The notes under the pieces: model-generated | What the model saw: only the letters and a program-made list of their open reading frames with translations | What the model was told of the DNA's origin: nothing | Database searches by the model: none | Made by a program: the position numbers and the translations under genes | NCBI GenBank assembly: GCA_021801645.1 | Contig: JAJYXT010000057.1 | Coordinates: 1 to 53,932 of the forward strand | Direction of reading: 5' to 3' | From: a bacterium | GTDB taxonomy: Bacteria > Chloroflexota > Dormibacteria > Aeolococcales > Bog-877 | Length of the DNA stretch: 53,932 nucleotides | Part shown: piece after piece, positions 8,548-18,872 of the stretch | Layout: each line of letters starts with the position of its first letter | How positions within the stretch are numbered: the first letter of the stretch is position 1

Positions 8548-9495
8548 CTACCGCCCCACCACGTATGAGGTGATGATCCCAATCAGGGCGAGCAGGAACG
8601 CTCCGCCCAAATACTCCGCGATCCTGAAGAAGCGCAACTTGGCAAAGGAGCTGTCGATCGTCATCACCAGAGCAGCGCTGAGGGCCAGCTTGCCGGCCAC
8701 GGCAGCGCTCCCGAGCAACCCCTGGGCGAGACTGGTGGCGCTGCCCAAGCCCCAGGGAAGCACGAACACGTTCATGAAGACGCAGGAGAGGATGGTGAAC
8801 TTCATCCAGCTGCCCCACTTCACCAGGGCGTAATCGCGCCCTGAGTACTCCAGGACGCGGGACTCCTCGATCATCGCGATCTCGGTGGTCCCGGCCGGAT
8901 TGTCGATGGGGATATGGCCGTTTTCGGCCAGGATGAGGAGGAGGAAGGCCACCGCGCCGAGGAGGTGGGTGGGGAGGATCAGCGCCGCCGGCGAACTCGC
9001 TATGGCATGGTTCATGAGGTAGGGGTTGTCGGAGGCCGACAGCACCCCAACGGTGAAGAAGACCAGGATGAGCGCGGGCTCCGCCAGGCTGCCAAGCCAG
9101 GCGGTGCGGCTGGCCCCCAGCGCCCCTAACGGGCTCGCCGAGTCCATGGCCCCCAACGACATCGCAAACCCGGCCAGCGCCAGCACCAGGGCCCCGCCCA
9201 GTAGGTCACCCATGAACGCGAGCGGCAGCGGCTCGTCGGTGATTATGGGAACGATGGTGGACACCGTCAGGTAGCAGGCCATGGCCACGTATGGAGCCGC
9301 CACAAACACAAGGCCCGCGTGCTCGGAGCGGACCACCCCCTTGTGGAGCCACTTCCTCAGGTCGCGATAGGGCTGTAGAACGCTGGGGCCGTGCTTGGAC
9401 TGCAGAATCGCAGTGCCCCTGGCAATGACCCCGACGTACAGTGGGGATATGGCCAGGATCAGTAAAGTCTGCACAACCTGCAGCAGGTACGGCAA
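8548..9495 (-). CDS. HyfC-like (NuoH family) membrane anchor subunit of Ehr complex
   Basis: A 315-residue NuoH/HycD-family protein, the first gene of the operon. Family marks: an early loop with RGTAILQSKHGPSVLQPYRD, and the conserved acidic stretch ENGHIPIDNPAGTTEIAMIE followed by EYSGRDYALVKWG. These charged residues line the quinone or proton entry chamber in complex I relatives, so the coupling element looks intact. The protein anchors the two soluble iron-sulfur subunits to the membrane. A plausible promoter lies 90-120 bases upstream of the start; see the separate entry. Confidence 0.9.
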   Translation of the reverse strand: MPYLLQVVQTLLILAISPLYVGVIARGTAILQSKHGPSVLQPYRDLRKWLHKGVVRSEHAGLVFVAAPYVAMACYLTVSTIVPIITDEPLPLAFMGDLLGGALVLALAGFAMSLGAMDSASPLGALGASRTAWLGSLAEPALILVFFTVGVLSASDNPYLMNHAIASSPAALILPTHLLGAVAFLLLILAENGHIPIDNPAGTTEIAMIEESRVLEYSGRDYALVKWGSWMKFTILSCVFMNVFVLPWGLGSATSLAQGLLGSAAVAGKLALSAALVMTIDSSFAKLRFFRIAEYLGGAFLLALIGIITSYVVGR

Positions 9496-9802
9496 CGCGA
9501 ACCCTCGGAAAGGTGGGCTAACAGCTACTAGAAGCCATTAGCCGGAAGCGCCGGCTTACGCGGGCCTCATCGCGTCGCAGCCTCATTCTGCCAGAGCCGG
9601 GCCGCCCCTTGTCAAGCTGGAGATTGATCCAGACGCCCGGTCGTGGACCGTCTTCACGTGCCGTTCTCGACAGGACTTGTGGGGTGGGGAATCCGCGGCC
9701 CTAGGCATCCTCCGGAGCCAGCCGGGGACCCGAGCCTCACCGCCCGACCTGGTGGCCCTCGGGATCGTATTCCCAAATAGGTGTGGCGAGTACCATCGCC
9801 CC
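9496..9802. other. Divergent intergenic region between Ehr operon and tnaA-like gene
   Basis: About 300 bases with no convincing gene. It holds the minus-strand promoter candidate, the 9541-9555 hairpin, and the upstream region of the tryptophanase-like gene. The frame of the latter stays open back to about 9677, but the encoded residues do not resemble the family N-terminus. I looked for a TnaC-like leader peptide (short ORF with a key Trp and a ribosome site) and found none convincing. No clear Shine-Dalgarno sequence precedes the 9803 start. Confidence 0.5.
9585..9615 (-). promoter_or_regulatory. Candidate sigma70-type promoter for the Ehr-mutS operon
   Basis: On the minus strand a perfect TTGACA (9615-9610) is followed after 19 bases by CAGAAT (9590-9585), the latter preceded by TG one base away (extended -10 style). 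The spacer is one to two bases longer than ideal. Transcription would start near 9578, giving a leader of about 80 bases before the HyfC-like start. The leader contains a short hairpin, GCCGG-AAGCG-CCGGC, at 9541-9555. Confidence 0.45.
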
Positions 9803-11200
9803 ATGGACTCCGCCTTCCACACCATCATCGAACCCTTCCGCATACATTCGGTCGAGCCCCTGCACCTCACCACTCCCGAGGAGAGGCGGCGCGCGATCGC
9901 AGCGGCCGGCTACAACCTCTTCAACCTCCCCGCCGAGCTGGTCCTCATCGACCTCCTCACCGACTCCGGCACCGGGGCGATGTCACGTGACCAATGGGCC
10001 GCGATTCAGCACGGGGACGAGAGTTACGCGGGCTCGCCGTCCTGGTTCAGGTTTCTTGCGGCGGTGCAGGAGCTCTTTCCCTTCCGGCACGTCATCCCCA
10101 CCCACCAGGGTCGGGCCGCGGAGAAGATCCTGTTCTCCGTCCTGGGCGGTCCGGGCAAGGTGATCCCCAACAACACCCACTTCGACACCACCCGGGCCAA
10201 CGTGGAGTTCACCGGGGCGGAGGCGGTGGACCTGGTGATCCCAGAGGGGCGGGAGCCGTCCCTCATCCACCCCTTCAAGGGCAACATCGACACCGGCGCC
10301 CTGGACGAGCTGCTCCAGCGGCGGGGCCGGGATGTGCCGGTGGCCTTCGTCACCGTCACCAACAACTCCGGTGGGGGCCAACCGGTGTCCCTCGCCAACC
10401 TCAGAGAGGCCAGCGCGGTCTGCCACCGCCACGGCGTGCCGCTCTTCCTGGACGCCTGCCGGTTCGCCGAGAACGCCTGGTTCATCCGCGAGCGCGAGGA
10501 GGGCCAGGGGGACCGGGAGATCGCCGAGATCGTCCGGGAGATGGCCGGCTGCGCCGACGGCATGACCATGAGCGCCAAGAAGGACCCCTTCGGCAACATC
10601 GGGGGCTGGCTGGCGATGAACGACGACCAGCTGGCGGAGCGCTGCCGCAACCTGCTCATCCTGACGGAGGGATTCCCCACCTACGGGGGGCTGGCCGGAC
10701 GCGACCTGGAGGCGATCGCCCAGGGTCTCAGGGAGGCAGTGGACCCCGACTACCTGCGCTATCGCATCCGCTCCACGGCCTACCTCGGAGAGGCGCTGGC
10801 GGCGGCTGGGGTGCCGGTCGTCCAGCCCATAGGCGGCCACGCCGTCTACCTGGACGCGCGGGCGCTGCTCCCCCACATTCCCCCGCTCCAATACCCTGGC
10901 CAGGCCCTGGCGGTGGCGCTCTACGAGGTGGGGGGGATCCGCAGCGTGGAGATCGGGACCGTTATGTTCGGCCGGCAGCCCGATGGCTCAGAGCTGGAGG
11001 GTCCGATGGACCTGGTTCGGCTGGCCATCCCCCGGCGCACCTATACGCAGAGCCACATCGACTACGTCATCGAGGTGGTGCAGCGGGTGGCGCAGATGGC
11101 CGATCAGCTCCCCGGATACCGCATCGTGGAGGAGCCACCGGCGCTCCGGCACTTCACCGCCCGCTTCGCGCCCATGGCCGGGGCGGGGATCGGCGGCTGA
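9803..11200 (+). CDS. tnaA: Tryptophanase family PLP-dependent beta-eliminating lyase
   Basis: A 465-residue protein spanning the whole tryptophanase / tyrosine phenol-lyase family. PLP site: SAKKD at about 258-262, with the second lysine (Lys260) matching the Schiff-base lysine. Other marks are GDESYAGS near the N-terminal third, SGGGQPVSLANL, DACRFAENAWFI and EGFPTYGGLAGRDLE. At the substrate-discriminating position near the C-terminus it has SVEIGT, as tryptophanase does (VEIGS), not the SMERG of tyrosine phenol-lyase; elsewhere several segments (MNDDQ, GLAGRD, IGGHAVYLDARA) look lyase-like. It would cleave tryptophan to indole, pyruvate and ammonia in the cytoplasm. I chose the ATG giving MDSAFHTIIEPFRI, which matches the family start. 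Substrate is probable, not certain. Confidence 0.85.
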   Translation: MDSAFHTIIEPFRIHSVEPLHLTTPEERRRAIAAAGYNLFNLPAELVLIDLLTDSGTGAMSRDQWAAIQHGDESYAGSPSWFRFLAAVQELFPFRHVIPTHQGRAAEKILFSVLGGPGKVIPNNTHFDTTRANVEFTGAEAVDLVIPEGREPSLIHPFKGNIDTGALDELLQRRGRDVPVAFVTVTNNSGGGQPVSLANLREASAVCHRHGVPLFLDACRFAENAWFIREREEGQGDREIAEIVREMAGCADGMTMSAKKDPFGNIGGWLAMNDDQLAERCRNLLILTEGFPTYGGLAGRDLEAIAQGLREAVDPDYLRYRIRSTAYLGEALAAAGVPVVQPIGGHAVYLDARALLPHIPPLQYPGQALAVALYEVGGIRSVEIGTVMFGRQPDGSELEGPMDLVRLAIPRRTYTQSHIDYVIEVVQRVAQMADQLPGYRIVEEPPALRHFTARFAPMAGAGIGG

Positions 11201-11216
11201 GGCCCCCCGGCTACCC

Positions 11217-12163
11217 TCAGGCGTCCAGCCAGCCGCGGATGGCCTCCGCGACGTCTCCGGGGCGCTCAAACGGGACCAGGTGCCCCGCTGCCGACAGCAC
11301 TTCCAGGCAGAGGGCCGGGTAGGACTGCAGCTCTCTCTGCGCCGCCTTGAGTGGAAGCTGGCGGTCCTGGTCTCCCCAGATCAGGCGAATCCTCTCCTGA
11401 ATCAGGCCCAGCTCCGGCAGTAGGAGGGTCTCCGCGCGGAACCCCCGCGGCCGGATCAGCTTGGCGATGGAGTTCAGGTCGGAGGCGCCCCACCAGCGGT
11501 CCGCTGCCATCTGGCAGGGGTCCTGCCCCGCTGGGCCGTCCGCGGCGCCGGTGAGATGGCGCCCCCTCGCGAGAGCAGCCGCCAGGTCGAGAACACCGGG
11601 AAGGAGTGCCGGGGTCCAGCTCCAGGGGTGCTCCCGCGCCACTCCCAGGGGACTCAGGAGCACCACTCGCCGGACCAGCTCCGGACGCTCCACGGCCAAC
11701 GCTCCCGCGACGAATCCCCCGAGGGAGTGGCCGACCACGTCCACCGGAGCCAGGCCGAGCGAGCTCACCACGGCCTCCACCTGCCCGACCCATGGCTTCC
11801 GGGGATGGCTGTGGCCCCGCAGCCCGGTGCTGAGCCCGCTGCCGAACCGGTCGACGGCAACTACTCGCCGGTCTCGCGAAAGCTCCTCCAGGAGATCGTG
11901 GTAGGCGGCCGCGCAGCCGCCCATGCCGGAGAGGAACACCAGGGTCGCCCGCGGCCCTCCGCCCATGTCGATCAGGTGGGTCCGGCCACCATCAGACGCC
12001 AGGTAGCGGTGCCGGGGTGCGGCCCCCTGGAACTGGCGGTCCATGGCCGCCTCGACCGAGGCCTCGCTGGGCCCGGCGCGCCGAGGGCGCCGCGCCCCGG
12101 CGACAGCCGCCGCGTAGGCGAGGGCCAGCAACCCGGCCCCCGCCCCAGCCCGAAGGCTTCGGT

Positions 12164-12167
<4 letters not shown>
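11217..12167 (-). CDS. Alpha/beta hydrolase, N-terminally membrane-anchored or exported
   Basis: A 316-residue alpha/beta-hydrolase-fold protein. Nucleophile elbow [12 protein letters not shown] (Ser in GHSLGG), an oxyanion-region [16 protein letters not shown], a WGDQD motif for the acid residue and a C-terminal [10 protein letters not shown] for the catalytic His. The first ~25 residues are hydrophobic with small residues and arginines around them, suggesting a signal or anchor. The start is a TTG overlapping the dnaK stop (TTGA), so it is likely co-translated with dnaK; an internal ATG (MDRQFQ) about 40 codons on is an alternative. Substrate cannot be read from sequence. Confidence 0.8.
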
Positions 12168-14080
<1,913 letters not shown>

Positions 14081-14227
14081 GAAGTTGAGTTACCTCCGTG
14101 CGTTGGGGTCGGGGGCCGCGGGGCGGCTCCCCCGCCACCATTACCCTACCGCAGAGTGGGGAGCCCCAAACGGCAGCGTCGATTACCGGCCTCACGCCCC
14201 ACCCGCGTTGCCGGATGATGCAGGTCC

Positions 14228-14713
14228 ATGGGTACCAAGGAAGGACGTCGCCTGGCGTCCCCGGTCACCCTCCTCGTCCTGCTGTTGCTGGTCGGAGTCG
14301 TGATCCTCACCGTGACCGGGCCCACTGGCCCCGCCCAGCCAAACGGGCTTGGCATCACTCCGTCCACGGTCCTCCTCCTGAACCAGAGTGGACTCAGCCT
14401 CTCCACCCCACAGGGTCGAGCGCTGGTGGGTGAGGGCCGGGCCTTCCGGGTGGCCCGGGGGCAGGGGCTCCAGGATCTGCCCCAGTCGGCCTTCCTAGCG
14501 CTGGCCAGCCAGCCCGAGGGGGGCACTGTGGGAACGCGGCCGCGCCTCTGCTGGGTGGTGCTGTTGCAGGCGGGCGCGGACTCCAGTGGCAACCTGCCCG
14601 CCCCCGGCCAGATCACCCTCTATGCGGTGGTGATAGACGCTCGCAGCGGACGATTCCTGACCGCGGTCATAGCCTTCCAGGGCCCGGCCCACTCCGGGGT
14701 GGGCTCGGAGTAG
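14228..14713 (+). CDS. Small membrane-anchored protein of unknown function
   Basis: A 161-residue protein with one N-terminal membrane helix (about residues 11-30, TLLVLLLLVGVVILTV) after a short basic segment, then a soluble, probably extracytoplasmic domain containing a single cysteine near residue 107. The domain reads like a small beta-rich fold (CWVVLLQAG, ITLYAVVIDARSGRFLTAVIAF) and may resemble PepSY-like or DUF domains, but I do not recognise it. It is divergent from dnaK and upstream of the GH5 gene on the same strand with 74 bases between, so it may share a transcript with the latter. Confidence 0.65.
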   Translation: MGTKEGRRLASPVTLLVLLLLVGVVILTVTGPTGPAQPNGLGITPSTVLLLNQSGLSLSTPQGRALVGEGRAFRVARGQGLQDLPQSAFLALASQPEGGTVGTRPRLCWVVLLQAGADSSGNLPAPGQITLYAVVIDARSGRFLTAVIAFQGPAHSGVGSE

Positions 14714-14787
14714 CCACGCCAGTTCAGTCCTCCCCCCCTGCCCACCCAGTAAGGGAGAGCGCGGGCGGGATCAGCGCCGGTCTCTGG

Positions 14788-16155
14788 TTGGTGCTCGCGG
14801 TCGTCGCCCTGGGGGCGATCGTCCTCGCCCCGCTCCCGACTCTGGCGGCCTCGTTCCGGCCACAGAGGCCACCAGCGGGAAACCTCCCCTGGCTCAGCGT
14901 CCGCGGCGGCCAGATCGTCAACAGCCAGGGGGAGACCGTGATCCTCCGCGGCTTCAACGACGACGCCCTGCTGCAGAGCGGGACTGCGCCGCTGCCACCG
15001 CCCCTCACCCTTCAGGACGCCCAGCTGATGCGCGCCCAGGGGTTCGACGTGGTCCGGATCCCGGTGTCATGGTCCCTGCTGGAGCCGCGGCCGGGGGCGT
15101 TCAGCCAGAGCTACCTGGGAAAGGTGGAGGCGATGGTGGAGCTCTGCGCCCGGGCGGGGCTTTACACGGTCCTCGACCTGCACACCGAGGACTTCGGGGT
15201 CGCCTTCGGCGGGAGCGGGGCGCCCAGCTGGCTCACCCTTCCAGCTCTCCCCGACTGGCACCTCCCGGGGGTCCCCAGCGCTTGGCAGCGGCACCTCTCC
15301 CCGGCGGTGAACGCCGACCTGGCGTTCTTCTGGCTGTACCCTAACTGGCAGCGTCTGTACTGGCAGGCATGGCGGGTGCTGGCGCGGCCGCTGGCCGGCA
15401 ACTCCGCCGTGGCCGGGTTCGACCTGTACAACGAGCCCCACCCTCTGCCGGTGCCCCCGGGCATCTTCGCCCCCCGGATCCTGTTCCCCTTCTACGCCAC
15501 CGGGATCCGGGAGATCGCCCGGGTGGACCCCAACCACCTCTTCATCATCGAGGGCGACCTCTTCGGGAACCTGCCGACCCGGGTGGACCCCCTGCGGGCA
15601 CCCGACCTCGTCTACTCAACCCACCTGTACGCGGGCAGCCTCATCGGCGGCCCCTTTCACGGCCAATCCTCCCCTCTGCGCTCCGAACTAACTCAGGGGC
15701 TCTCTGAGGCCGCCCAGATACCCGCCGCCTACTGGACCGGCGAGCTGGGGATCGACCACCAGCTCCGCGGCGCCACCGCCTGGGCGCTCACCGAGATCTC
15801 GCTCTCCGACCAGTACCGGACCGGTTGGGCCTGGTGGCAGTGGGACGACCCGGCCGGGTGGGGGGTGCGCACCGGCCTCGGGCCGGTGGACCGCGCCTGG
15901 TTGGACATCCTCTCCCAGCCCTACGTGCAGGCCGCCCCGGGTCGGCTCCTGTCCATGGCCTACTCCACCTCACGGCGCGTCCTCACCGCGACGTTCTCAG
16001 GGGTCCGCAGCCCAGCCACCGCCGAACTCGCCTGGCCCGCCAGCCTTCCCCAGCCGCACCTCCTTGGTGGCTGCGCCCAGCTCGCCGGCACCTACCCCGG
16101 TGGCGTTCGGGTGCGCATCTCGAGGCCGGATTGCGCCTTCACCCTGGCGGCATGA
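14788..16155 (+). CDS. Secreted GH5-family glycoside hydrolase (endoglycoceramidase-like)
   Basis: A protein of about 455 residues with an N-terminal signal-like helix ending near PTLAAS, then a (beta/alpha)8 GH5 domain. Acid/base Glu216 is in FDLYNEPH; nucleophile Glu319 is in YWTGELGID; the substrate region VNSQGETVILRGFN is a typical GH5 opening. The C-terminal ~90 residues look like a beta-sandwich (ATFSGVRSPATAELAW), as in endoglycoceramidase-type enzymes. It should cleave glycosidic bonds outside the membrane. The start is uncertain: TTG at 14788 or the adjacent GTG both lack a well-placed ribosome site, while an AGGGAGAG lies about 30 bases upstream with no standard start codon after it. 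Its 3' end overlaps the convergent dehydrogenase by 17 bases. Confidence 0.85.
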   Translation: MVLAVVALGAIVLAPLPTLAASFRPQRPPAGNLPWLSVRGGQIVNSQGETVILRGFNDDALLQSGTAPLPPPLTLQDAQLMRAQGFDVVRIPVSWSLLEPRPGAFSQSYLGKVEAMVELCARAGLYTVLDLHTEDFGVAFGGSGAPSWLTLPALPDWHLPGVPSAWQRHLSPAVNADLAFFWLYPNWQRLYWQAWRVLARPLAGNSAVAGFDLYNEPHPLPVPPGIFAPRILFPFYATGIREIARVDPNHLFIIEGDLFGNLPTRVDPLRAPDLVYSTHLYAGSLIGGPFHGQSSPLRSELTQGLSEAAQIPAAYWTGELGIDHQLRGATAWALTEISLSDQYRTGWAWWQWDDPAGWGVRTGLGPVDRAWLDILSQPYVQAAPGRLLSMAYSTSRRVLTATFSGVRSPATAELAWPASLPQPHLLGGCAQLAGTYPGGVRVRISRPDCAFTLAA

Positions 16156-17140
16156 CCACGGGGACCGCCGCCCCACTCGCCATGCTGCCCCGGCAGGCGT
16201 CCAGCACCGCCAGGTTGGCGGCCGCCTCCCAGGCCGCGGTGAGCGGCAGCTCCCGGGTTCGCACCGCCCGCATGAACTGACCCGCCATCTCCCGGTAGGG
16301 GTCTGCCGCCTGGGTCTCGAGCCGCTCTTCGGCTCCCACTGGCGACCGCGCCAGGTACAGCGGGAGCTGCTGCCCCGTCCAGGCGGTGAAGGGAAGCGGG
16401 ATCCGAAGGGTGCCTTCATCCCCCTCCACACGGAGCCACTGGCTCTCCCCGCGGTTGAAGGCGCACCCCAGGGCCGCCGACCCCAGCTCCCCGAAGTCCA
16501 GCAGCAGATCGCAGCGGACGTCCACGCCCTCGCGCATCCGAGCGGCAGCCAATGCTCGGAGAGGCTCCGCACTGAACACCTGGCGGCTGGCGCTGATCAG
16601 GTAGGACCCAACGTCGTAGAGCGCGCCGCCGCCCAGCTCGGCCCGCCAGCGGTAGTCGTCCCCGGGCGCCAGACGGAAGGCGAAGCTGCCCGCCACGTGC
16701 CGCGGCTCGCCGATCACCCCCGAGCGGAGAAGTCGGAGAGCCTGCTCCCAGCGCGGGTGATAGCGGTACATCAGAGCCTCGGCCAGGACCCGGCCGTGGG
16801 TGCGCGCCGCCCTCTCCATGGCCAGAGCCTCCTCGGCGCTCAGCGCCAGTGGCTTCTCGCACAGGACGTGCTTGCCGGCGGCCAGCGCCCGCACCGCCCA
16901 TTCAAGGTGCAGCGAGTTGGGCAACGGTAGGTAGATGCTGTCCAGGGGCGCGGCCAGGACGGCCTCGTAGCCTGGAAGAGCCTCCGGGATGCCCAGTTCC
17001 CGGGCCATCCTCTGGGCCCGCTCCAGGTCGCGGCTGCCGACGGCCACCACCTCTCCGCCGGCGGCCCTGATCGCCGGCACCACGGCGGCCCGGGCGATCC
17101 GGGCCGCGCCCAGGATCCCCCAGCGGAGGGGTGCGGTCAG
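16139..17140 (-). CDS. Gfo/Idh/MocA family oxidoreductase
   Basis: A protein of about 333 residues with an N-terminal NAD(P)-binding fold (RWGILGAARIARA) and the family motif GKHVLCEKPLALS (EKP lysine), then the C-terminal dehydratase-like domain. Such enzymes oxidise or reduce sugars, inositols or their derivatives. There is no ATG or GTG in a sensible place: the best start is a CTG at 17140 that overlaps the upstream gene's stop in the same 4-base way (CTGA) as other junctions here, and gives an N-terminus starting two residues before the Rossmann strand. Cotranscribed with the ThuA-Gfo fusion. Confidence 0.85.
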   Translation of the reverse strand: MTAPLRWGILGAARIARAAVVPAIRAAGGEVVAVGSRDLERAQRMARELGIPEALPGYEAVLAAPLDSIYLPLPNSLHLEWAVRALAAGKHVLCEKPLALSAEEALAMERAARTHGRVLAEALMYRYHPRWEQALRLLRSGVIGEPRHVAGSFAFRLAPGDDYRWRAELGGGALYDVGSYLISASRQVFSAEPLRALAAARMREGVDVRCDLLLDFGELGSAALGCAFNRGESQWLRVEGDEGTLRIPLPFTAWTGQQLPLYLARSPVGAEERLETQAADPYREMAGQFMRAVRTRELPLTAAWEAAANLAVLDACRGSMASGAAVPVVMPPG

Positions 17141-18801
17141 ATCCTGACCCGCTGAGGACCGCCGCTGGCCGCGCGCATCGCCGCCTCCATGATGGCGATG
17201 TTGCGTCGCGCCGCCTCCGGCGTGACCGCCAGCGGCTCCCGAGCCAGCAGGTGGCCGGCCAGGTTCCGGTAGAAGGCCTGCGGCGCGGCGGTGGGAAGGG
17301 CGACCCTCTGGTCGTGACTGCGTCCGGCCGGTCCCGGCCGCAGGAGGTGGAGCTCGCAGGGCAGGTCGGCCACCGGCACCTGGACCTCGGAGACCCCCGT
17401 CGGGGTGGCCACCAGCCGGCTCTCCTCGCGCCAGAGCCCGAGCGCCGCCCCCTCGGTCCCCAGGACGTACCATTTCGGCTTCCGAGCGGCGGCTATGTCG
17501 GAGTGGATGAACTCAGCGCTGGCCCCATCCTCGAAGGTCATCCGCAGAACGAAATGGTCCTCGTTGGTCACGTCCAGCCAGATCAGCTTCTGGCTCGAGG
17601 CGCTCACCTCGACCACCCGTCCGGGGAGCAGTTGCAGGATCCAGTCAAGGTAGTGCGCGCCCCAGTCAAAGATCACGCCCCCGCTGACGCTGGAATCGGA
17701 GTGCCAGAAGTGGCAGGGGTGCTCGAAGCCGCCGACGAAGGCCTCCAGGTGGAACACCCGTCCCAGCTGGCCCGTCTCCACCAACTCCCGAAGGGCCATG
17801 AAGTCGGGGTCCCAGCGGCGACTCTGGTAAACGGTGAGGGTGCGCTGGGTGGCCGTGGCGGCCTCCAGGAGTTGGTCCGCCTCGGACACGGTGAGGCAGA
17901 AGGGCTTCTCCACGATCACGTGGCGGCCAGCCTGCAGGGCGCGCCGAGCCAGGGCGAAGTGGGTGTTCGGCGGAGTGGAGATCACCACCGCGCCCACGGC
18001 GGGGTTTTCCAGCAGGTCCTTCAGGTCATCGGCCGGGGCCGCCTCGGGGGCCAGGCTGATGGCTGCTCTCAACCGCTCCGGGGAGTGGTCCGCGACCGCC
18101 GCCACGCTGAGGCCGGGGACCGCCGAGATCGCCGACAGATGCTCGGGCCCGATGGCCCCGAAACCCACCAGCCCGACCCCCACCGGCGAGCCCTCGGACC
18201 GCCCGGCGGCGTGGCGGACGCCCCGATATAGCAGATCCTGGACCGAGGGTGATTGAAAGGTGGAGGCCGCGCCACCCAGCCCAAAGTGCAGAAACCGGCC
18301 CGAGCCGGCGCGGCGGACCGTGGCCAGGGGCCTTCTTCCCGACCTCCAGGTGGTGCTGAGGAGAACCTCGGCACCGTCCCCACCGTCATCCTCGACCGTG
18401 AACCCGGAGTCGAGGACCGTGAAGGAGGTCGGTGACCGCCGGGTGATGTCGTGGTCGGAACGCTCGACGTCCACCACCAGCTCCCCGGCCGGAAGCCGGT
18501 CGGCCGCCCCGCCGATGAGCGGGCCAAGACGTGGCCCCCGGCTCCAGTTGGCGCTGGTGCAGTGCAGCGAGACCAGGCCGCCGCCGGAGGTGAGGAAGTC
18601 GGCGATGCCGTCCTCGGCAGCTCCCCCCAGGGCTCCGGAGGGGTCGTGGGCCACGACCACATCGGCCCTTTCCAGATCGGCCAGCTCCTCGGGACGGCCG
18701 ATCACCCGGGTCTCCACCTCCTTGGTCTCACGGAGGTAGGAGAGCCAGGGCTCCATGGCCTCCAGCTCAGGCCCAGCGGCCATCACCAGCGCACGAATCA
18801 A
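17137..18801 (-). CDS. ThuA-like domain fused to Gfo/Idh/MocA oxidoreductase
   Basis: A 554-residue two-domain protein. Residues 1 to ~205 match the ThuA / glutamine-amidotransferase-like fold (GGGLVSLHCTSANW, GRFLHFGLGG), which occurs in sugar-utilisation loci and has no proven catalysis in most members. Residues ~210-554 form a Gfo/Idh/MocA dehydrogenase (GVGLVGFGAIGPEHLSAI for NAD(P), GRHVIVEKPFCLT with the EKP motif, DWGAHYLDWI in the catalytic region). The TTG start has a GGGGAGAAG ribosome site a few bases upstream and gives the expected first strand IRALVMAAGPE. It likely works with the coupled downstream dehydrogenase on the same carbohydrate. The palindrome CTTAGC-C-GCTAAG at 18844-18856 sits upstream. 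Confidence 0.85.
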   Translation of the reverse strand: MIRALVMAAGPELEAMEPWLSYLRETKEVETRVIGRPEELADLERADVVVAHDPSGALGGAAEDGIADFLTSGGGLVSLHCTSANWSRGPRLGPLIGGAADRLPAGELVVDVERSDHDITRRSPTSFTVLDSGFTVEDDGGDGAEVLLSTTWRSGRRPLATVRRAGSGRFLHFGLGGAASTFQSPSVQDLLYRGVRHAAGRSEGSPVGVGLVGFGAIGPEHLSAISAVPGLSVAAVADHSPERLRAAISLAPEAAPADDLKDLLENPAVGAVVISTPPNTHFALARRALQAGRHVIVEKPFCLTVSEADQLLEAATATQRTLTVYQSRRWDPDFMALRELVETGQLGRVFHLEAFVGGFEHPCHFWHSDSSVSGGVIFDWGAHYLDWILQLLPGRVVEVSASSQKLIWLDVTNEDHFVLRMTFEDGASAEFIHSDIAAARKPKWYVLGTEGAALGLWREESRLVATPTGVSEVQVPVADLPCELHLLRPGPAGRSHDQRVALPTAAPQAFYRNLAGHLLAREPLAVTPEAARRNIAIMEAAMRAASGGPQRVRI

Positions 18802-18843
18802 CTGACGCTTCTCCCCATGGCTGTCCCGCCCAACTCTAACTCA

Positions 18844-18856
18844 CTTAGCCGCTAAG
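18844..18856. promoter_or_regulatory. Palindrome upstream of ThuA-Gfo operon
   Basis: A perfect inverted repeat CTTAGC-C-GCTAAG lies 43 bases upstream of the TTG start and just after the menG stop. Short spacing and position suggest an operator for a dimeric regulator rather than a terminator, since there is no T-run. No regulator gene is adjacent. Confidence 0.3.
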
Positions 18857-18872
18857 AGAGCGGCCAGGTGCT

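Noticed and set aside
4861-9495. Reading the cluster as a formate hydrogenlyase / hydrogenase-4
   Set aside because: The large subunit lacks all four Ni-Fe cysteines, and no maturation (hyp) or formate dehydrogenase gene is present in the window.
9541-9555. Hairpin GCCGG-AAGCG-CCGGC as a terminator
   Set aside because: It is only five base pairs, has no T-run and lies in the leader of the Ehr operon; more likely chance or a weak leader structure.
9624-9705. Possible TnaC-like leader peptide before the tryptophanase gene
   Set aside because: Short frames there lack a ribosome site and a correctly placed Trp, and do not resemble TnaC.
9983-10891. A 302-codon minus-strand frame opposite the tryptophanase gene
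   Set aside because: Antisense shadow of a strongly conserved enzyme; low-complexity Val/Gly/Leu/Glu composition and no motif.
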